The notes beneath the pieces were generated by a model. The model was not told the origin of the DNA. It was given only the letters and a program-made list of their open reading frames with translations, and did not search any database. This document shows positions 50,266-54,071 of a stretch of DNA of 54,071 bases, one piece after another. Each line of letters opens with the position of its first letter. Within the stretch, counting starts at the first letter, position 1. Position numbers and translations under genes: made by a program. Origin of the DNA: Firmicutes bacterium TM09-10 (GTDB lineage: Bacteria > Bacillota > Clostridia > Lachnospirales > Lachnospiraceae); assembly GCA_003481005.1 (NCBI GenBank), contig QUKC01000021.1, forward strand, positions 1 through 54,071, written 5' to 3'.

Positions 50266-52301
50266 TCAATCTCTGACTCGCGTCCAAACCTGCATTTCGT
50301 TTTCACCGCGGTTTGCCCAGGTATAATACGGAATATACGAAAGTTCCGCTTTTTCAAACTCCGGCTTCTTCCAGACATGATACAGCGCTTCGCTTTCTTT
50401 TTCTATATGCGTATCAAGCTGCCGAAACCCTGCTGCAGTCAGCTTTTTGACCGGCGTTCCGCAAATATTGACGTCCGACACCGTTACGTTTAACTCCGGG
50501 TCAATCAGCAGCTTCTGCAGATCTTTTCCGTTGTCTGTCTCTTCCAGACAATAGACAACCGGCCCTCTCATCACGGCCCCTTTCCCCATATCCTCACGCA
50601 CGGCTTCCTTTGCCGCGATCAGGCGAACCTCCATCGGAAAATGAAGCGTAAATTCTTCTTCCTCTCCCCAATCCTTTTGCAGATACAGGTAACCGTCCTT
50701 TTCTTCCGTACCACCGGTAAAACCATCCAGCTCATATCTGCTGCACCAGTCCGGTATCCGCAGTGCAAGCTTCAGTCCGGTATCCTTTGCGCGGATTGTG
50801 ATTTTCACATCCCCCTCCCAAGGAAAATTAGATTCCACACGGATATCTGCTGTCTTTTCGCCGATCTTCTTTTCCAGGGTGCTTCCCATATAAAGATGTA
50901 AAAACAGCGTATCCTCGTTTTCCGTATATGCATAGGAACCGATCGAGCTGAGCAGACGCGCCAGGTTGGGCGGGCAGCATGCGCAGCCGAACCATTTCTG
51001 GCGAACCGGCTTGACATGAAATTTTCGTTCATCCTTATGACATGCCTCCGGCAGTACCTCCAGCGGATTGACATAGAAAAAGCTCTTTCCATCCAGCGCC
51101 ATGCCGCTGAGCACGCCATATAAAGTGCGCGTTCCATAACGTTTGCATACCTTGCCTCCGGCGCGATTTCCAGCATTCTCCGCGCAAAAAAGACAAGACC
51201 GATCGACGCACAGGTTTCCGCATACGCCGTGTCGTTCGGCAGATCGTAGGCATAGGTGAACGCCTCGCCCAGATGGGTGCTGCCGATTCCGCCTGTAACG
51301 TACATTTTTTTCTCCGTGATGTTGTCCCAGAGCCTCCGGCACGCCTCATACAGCGCTTCCTCACTTGTCAGTCTCGCCACATCCGCCATGCCGGAATATA
51401 GATAAACCGCACGCACGGAATGTCCGAACGCCTCGTCCTGCTTGCGCACCGGCAGATGCGCCTGATAATAGGAATAACGAAGCTCGTCCTCATGCCCTTT
51501 TTTGACTTCTTCGGGATGCTCTTGATCAAAGTAGTAGGGACGCTTTCCGCGCTCGTCCACGAAATACCGGGCAAGGTTTGAGTATTTTTCCTTCCCGGTC
51601 AGTTCATAAAGCCGCACAAGGGCCATCTCTGCGATTTCATGTCCCGGATAACCGTGAAGCTTTCCCTCTTCCGTACCGAAATTTGCCGCCACATAGTCTG
51701 CAAATCGTTCCGCCGCCTTCAACAGCTTGTCCTTGCCAGTCGCCTGAAAATATGCCACAGCACCTTCAATCAGGTGTCCGAAGCAGTACAACTCGTGATG
51801 GTCCTTCAGATTCGTAAAGGTCGCGTCACGACCACTTAAAATATAGTAGGTGTCCAGATATCCGTCGTCCTGCTGTGCGGCGCAGACGATATCGATCGCG
51901 CCATCCGCGATTTTTTCCAGCTCCGGATCGGGATGCTGCGTTAAAGAATAACCAACCGCCTCGATCCATTTCGAAAAATCGCTGTCCTGGAACACAAACC
52001 CGTAAAATTCGTCATCTTTTAACTGCTTCGGATCCTCCGGTAACACCTCAAAGCCGCGATAGGTATACTTCGGCGCAATAAATGTGTTTCCTTTTTCTTT
52101 CTTTTCCCGGTTCAGCTTTCCTGCAGCCTTGAAATTGTGCATACAGAAGCTCGGTGCCGCGCCCTCCACGCGGTCATTTAAGGCATCCCACTGATACGGG
52201 ATCACCTCCTTGCGTACGAGCTCCATTTCCCCTTTCCAAAAGGTGTCCGTCACCTGAATGTTTTTCAGCGAAACGGGTGCGGAATAATTGTGTTTATCCA
52301 T
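50266..52301 (-). pseudogene. GH127 family glycosidase (beta-L-arabinofuranosidase type), broken by a frameshift
   Basis: The intact reading would be about 678 residues, starting at ATG 52301 (MDKHNYSAPVSLKNIQ) after AGGAGAGGAA. The first part (52301 to about 51120) has APKYTYRGFEVLPEDPKQLKD, and AETCASIGLVFFARRMLEI with the zinc-site Glu/Cys. After ANVMERALY the frame shifts by one base near 51119: the family sequence ALYNGVLSGMALDGK needs one extra A. The second part continues FFYVNPLEVLPEACHKDERK, FGCACCPPNLARLLSSIGSY (the Cys pair used for zinc and catalysis) and a C-terminal beta domain to the stop at 50266. All catalytic motifs remain, so the break is recent or a sequencing error. Confidence 0.88.
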
Positions 52302-52354
52302 GTTGTTCCTCTCCTGTGTCTGTATTTTTTGTAATATGAAATCCTGTGATACCC

Positions 52355-54071
52355 TTATGCGGCTGCGTTTGCGTTGATCTGATCGATGACTCCTCTGATC
52401 CCCATCCACACGGACAGATCAGTGAAAATATCGACGATACTGCCCTGATCGGTAAACGGGGATTCCTGCAATACGGAAAGGTCTTTTAACATTCCGTTAT
52501 GTACAATATATTCAATAATCTGATTGACAAAATAAATTTGTCTGCTGTCCATATTGGTATCAGACAGATATGCAGAAAACGCCTCTTTTGCCGCATTCAT
52601 ATCCAGTCCAACAATTTCACGGACAAATTCTCCCAGCGGTTTTTGCCCAATCTCATTTTCGTAATCCTGTTTTGTCCCGATTTCTTTCCAAAGAATTTCT
52701 TCCAGACTGTCAATATCGTTTTCTGTCAGAGGCTTGTTCGTCTTTAATTTTGCAATCACGATATTGTCCTGATGCTCCCTGATATAAAACTCTGCTCTTT
52801 CCAAATAGTCCGTATTTAATATTTTTCGGATAAATTCTCTCTGGTCCTGGATTTCCGGAATATTCGCCACACTCGAAACTGCGGTTACTCGATTTTTTAA
52901 ATCTTTATATCCTCTTGGATATTTTTCCCCTGCAAGCAAGGCAACTTCAATTCCATAGATCAGCGCATCAAATCGAACCGCGTTCACCTCATCTTTCTCT
53001 GGTAAAATGAGAGGCGTCACTTCTTCTCTCACAATCTTTGTATCTTCAAATGTAAGTGCCCTGTAGTTTTCTTCCGAAGAATACAGCTCCACATATTTCA
53101 GATGCTGTCTGACCCGAAAATTGTCTTTGGGAAGCTCTTTTATTTTTTCGCACATATGGCGTACCAACGCATTCCGATACGTAATCAGCCGCTCTGTCTG
53201 ATATTCTACCTTTTGCAGCTGATAGCAAATTTCAAACTGCAAATGGAAGACCGCACTCTGCAACGCGATCCTGTTTTCGCTCGCTTTTCCTTTGTTCATT
53301 CGGAAAAATTCAAAATTCCCACAGAAATCAAAAATATAAAATTTATCTTTGTCCTCTCCATCAAACAGACCCGGACACAATCTCGTTCCACGCCCGATCA
53401 TCTGCCAGAACTTCGCCTTACTCATTACCTTTTTAAAGAAAACGAGGTTCACAACCTCCGGCACATCAATTCCGGTATCCAGCATATCAACAGCAATGGC
53501 GATCTGCGGAAGTTTTCTCGGGTCTGAAAATTCATCAATGACACTCTGGGCATACGTTATATGATTATCAATGACTTTCGCATAGTCCTTCAGATACGGA
53601 TATTCTTTCTGAAATACTGCTAAAATCTGTTCTGCATGTTTATGATTCTTTGCAAAAATGATCGTCTTCCCGATTTTCTGACCATAATCAATTTTCAATC
53701 CATTCGTCATTACAACATCCAAAACCTGACGAATCGTATCCACATTAAAAATCCATTTATTTAATTTTGAAGAATCGATTGCTTCCGGCAGGGTTCCATC
53801 TTCCTCTTCGAAGATTTTTTCGTATTCTTCCTTTTCATCCTCCGGCAGTTCATCATATACAATACCACCTTCGTCGAATTTCATTTTCGTTTCCACCGAA
53901 ATATAATCCACCAGATATTTGTCTTTTACTGCCTGTGCCAGGTCATAGCCGTAAGTAGGATAACCATTGTTCAATTCAAATATGTCATACGTATTTTTAT
54001 CGATCTCATCTTTCGGAGTCGCAGTAAGACCGTAAACGTCAAATCCTGCGCCTACCCTTAAATTTAACGCC
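52355..54071 (-). CDS. hsdR: Type I restriction enzyme R subunit (HsdR), 3' part only
   Basis: The frame is open to the right edge, so the N-terminal nuclease domain and Walker motifs lie outside. The visible ~571 residues start in the helicase core: VYGLTATPKDEIDKNTYDIFEL (motif III region) is followed by TIIFAKNHKHAEQIL. Then come IAIAVDMLDTGIDVPEVVNLVFFKKV and MIGRGTRL (motifs V and VI), and a long C-terminal helical domain that docks on the methylase. HsdR cuts DNA after ATP-driven translocation. The DNA looks more A/T-rich than its neighbours, in keeping with transfer. hsdM and hsdS are not in the window. Confidence 0.9.
   Translation of the reverse strand, partial: ALNLRVGAGFDVYGLTATPKDEIDKNTYDIFELNNGYPTYGYDLAQAVKDKYLVDYISVETKMKFDEGGIVYDELPEDEKEEYEKIFEEEDGTLPEAIDSSKLNKWIFNVDTIRQVLDVVMTNGLKIDYGQKIGKTIIFAKNHKHAEQILAVFQKEYPYLKDYAKVIDNHITYAQSVIDEFSDPRKLPQIAIAVDMLDTGIDVPEVVNLVFFKKVMSKAKFWQMIGRGTRLCPGLFDGEDKDKFYIFDFCGNFEFFRMNKGKASENRIALQSAVFHLQFEICYQLQKVEYQTERLITYRNALVRHMCEKIKELPKDNFRVRQHLKYVELYSSEENYRALTFEDTKIVREEVTPLILPEKDEVNAVRFDALIYGIEVALLAGEKYPRGYKDLKNRVTAVSSVANIPEIQDQREFIRKILNTDYLERAEFYIREHQDNIVIAKLKTNKPLTENDIDSLEEILWKEIGTKQDYENEIGQKPLGEFVREIVGLDMNAAKEAFSAYLSDTNMDSRQIYFVNQIIEYIVHNGMLKDLSVLQESPFTDQGSIVDIFTDLSVWMGIRGVIDQINANAAA

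Noticed and set aside
1..54071. CRISPR array, insertion sequence or prophage
   Set aside because: No regularly spaced identical repeats, no transposase or integrase frame and no phage structural cluster; the tail-fibre-like segment in the coiled-coil protein stands alone.

Overview
The window is one continuous stretch of a low-to-mid GC Firmicutes chromosome. It most likely comes from a gut Lachnospiraceae (Blautia/Ruminococcus/Dorea-like). The reasons are the GGGtGRT/NifU-like pair, a DUF6472 protein, split threonine/serine exporter genes, a PF12897-type aminotransferase, a GH127 glycosidase, strong GGAGG ribosome binding sites and sigma-A promoters of the TTGACA-N17-TATAAT type. The genus cannot be fixed from sequence alone. 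Most genes lie on the minus strand. The plus-strand islands are 9.8-11.4 kb, the tRNA at 18.74 kb, aroC at 42.1 kb and the polyamine block at 44.8-50.2 kb.

Layout. 1-0.25 kb: degenerate tandem repeats. 0.4-2.1 kb: NifU-like scaffold plus GGGtGRT protein. 2.3-5.3 kb: ABC importer (binding lipoprotein, permease, ATPase) with its own promoter and a palindromic operator. 5.5-9.5 kb: left-handed beta-helix protein, topoisomerase III and aspartate-semialdehyde dehydrogenase. 9.8-11.4 kb: an ABC ATPase/permease pair with no binding protein, divergent from asd across a perfect 20-bp palindrome. 11.5-15.6 kb: CNNM/CorC-type membrane protein and a 760-residue membrane-anchored coiled-coil protein with a long structured leader. 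15.7-18.6 kb: DUF6472, split ThrE exporter, PLP aminotransferase. 18.7 kb: tRNA-Thr(CGT), followed by several inverted repeats. 19-22.7 kb: heterodimeric ABC exporter. 22.9-26.5 kb: MscS channel and a glycogen branching enzyme with an unusual alanine/lysine-rich tail. 26.7-28.9 kb: serC-serA. 29.1-33.6 kb: leuB-ilvD-ilvB. 33.8-38 kb: sucrose-family PTS IIBC, a DUF4097 pair and a LacI regulator. 38.1-42 kb: M19 dipeptidase, yajC, tgt, acyltransferase 3. 42.1-44.4 kb: aroC and a beta-propeller lactonase. 44.8-50.2 kb: XRE-cupin regulator, potABCD, RluA-type pseudouridine synthase. 50.3-52.3 kb: GH127 gene broken by a one-base frameshift. 52.4 kb to the end: 3' part of a type I restriction HsdR gene that runs off the window.

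The genes are mostly housekeeping: amino-acid synthesis (asd, serAC, leuB/ilvBD, aroC), transport (polyamines, Thr/Ser export, PTS sugar, two further ABC importers) and nucleic-acid maintenance (topB, tgt, rluA, tRNA). No complete phage, insertion sequence, CRISPR array or clear defence island is visible. The only defence gene is the partial HsdR at the right edge. The best leads for undescribed biology are the anchored coiled-coil protein and its 5' leader, the branching enzyme tail, the GGGtGRT protein, a 93-nt structured element upstream of the polyamine regulator, and a set of unassigned palindromes sitting exactly on promoters.
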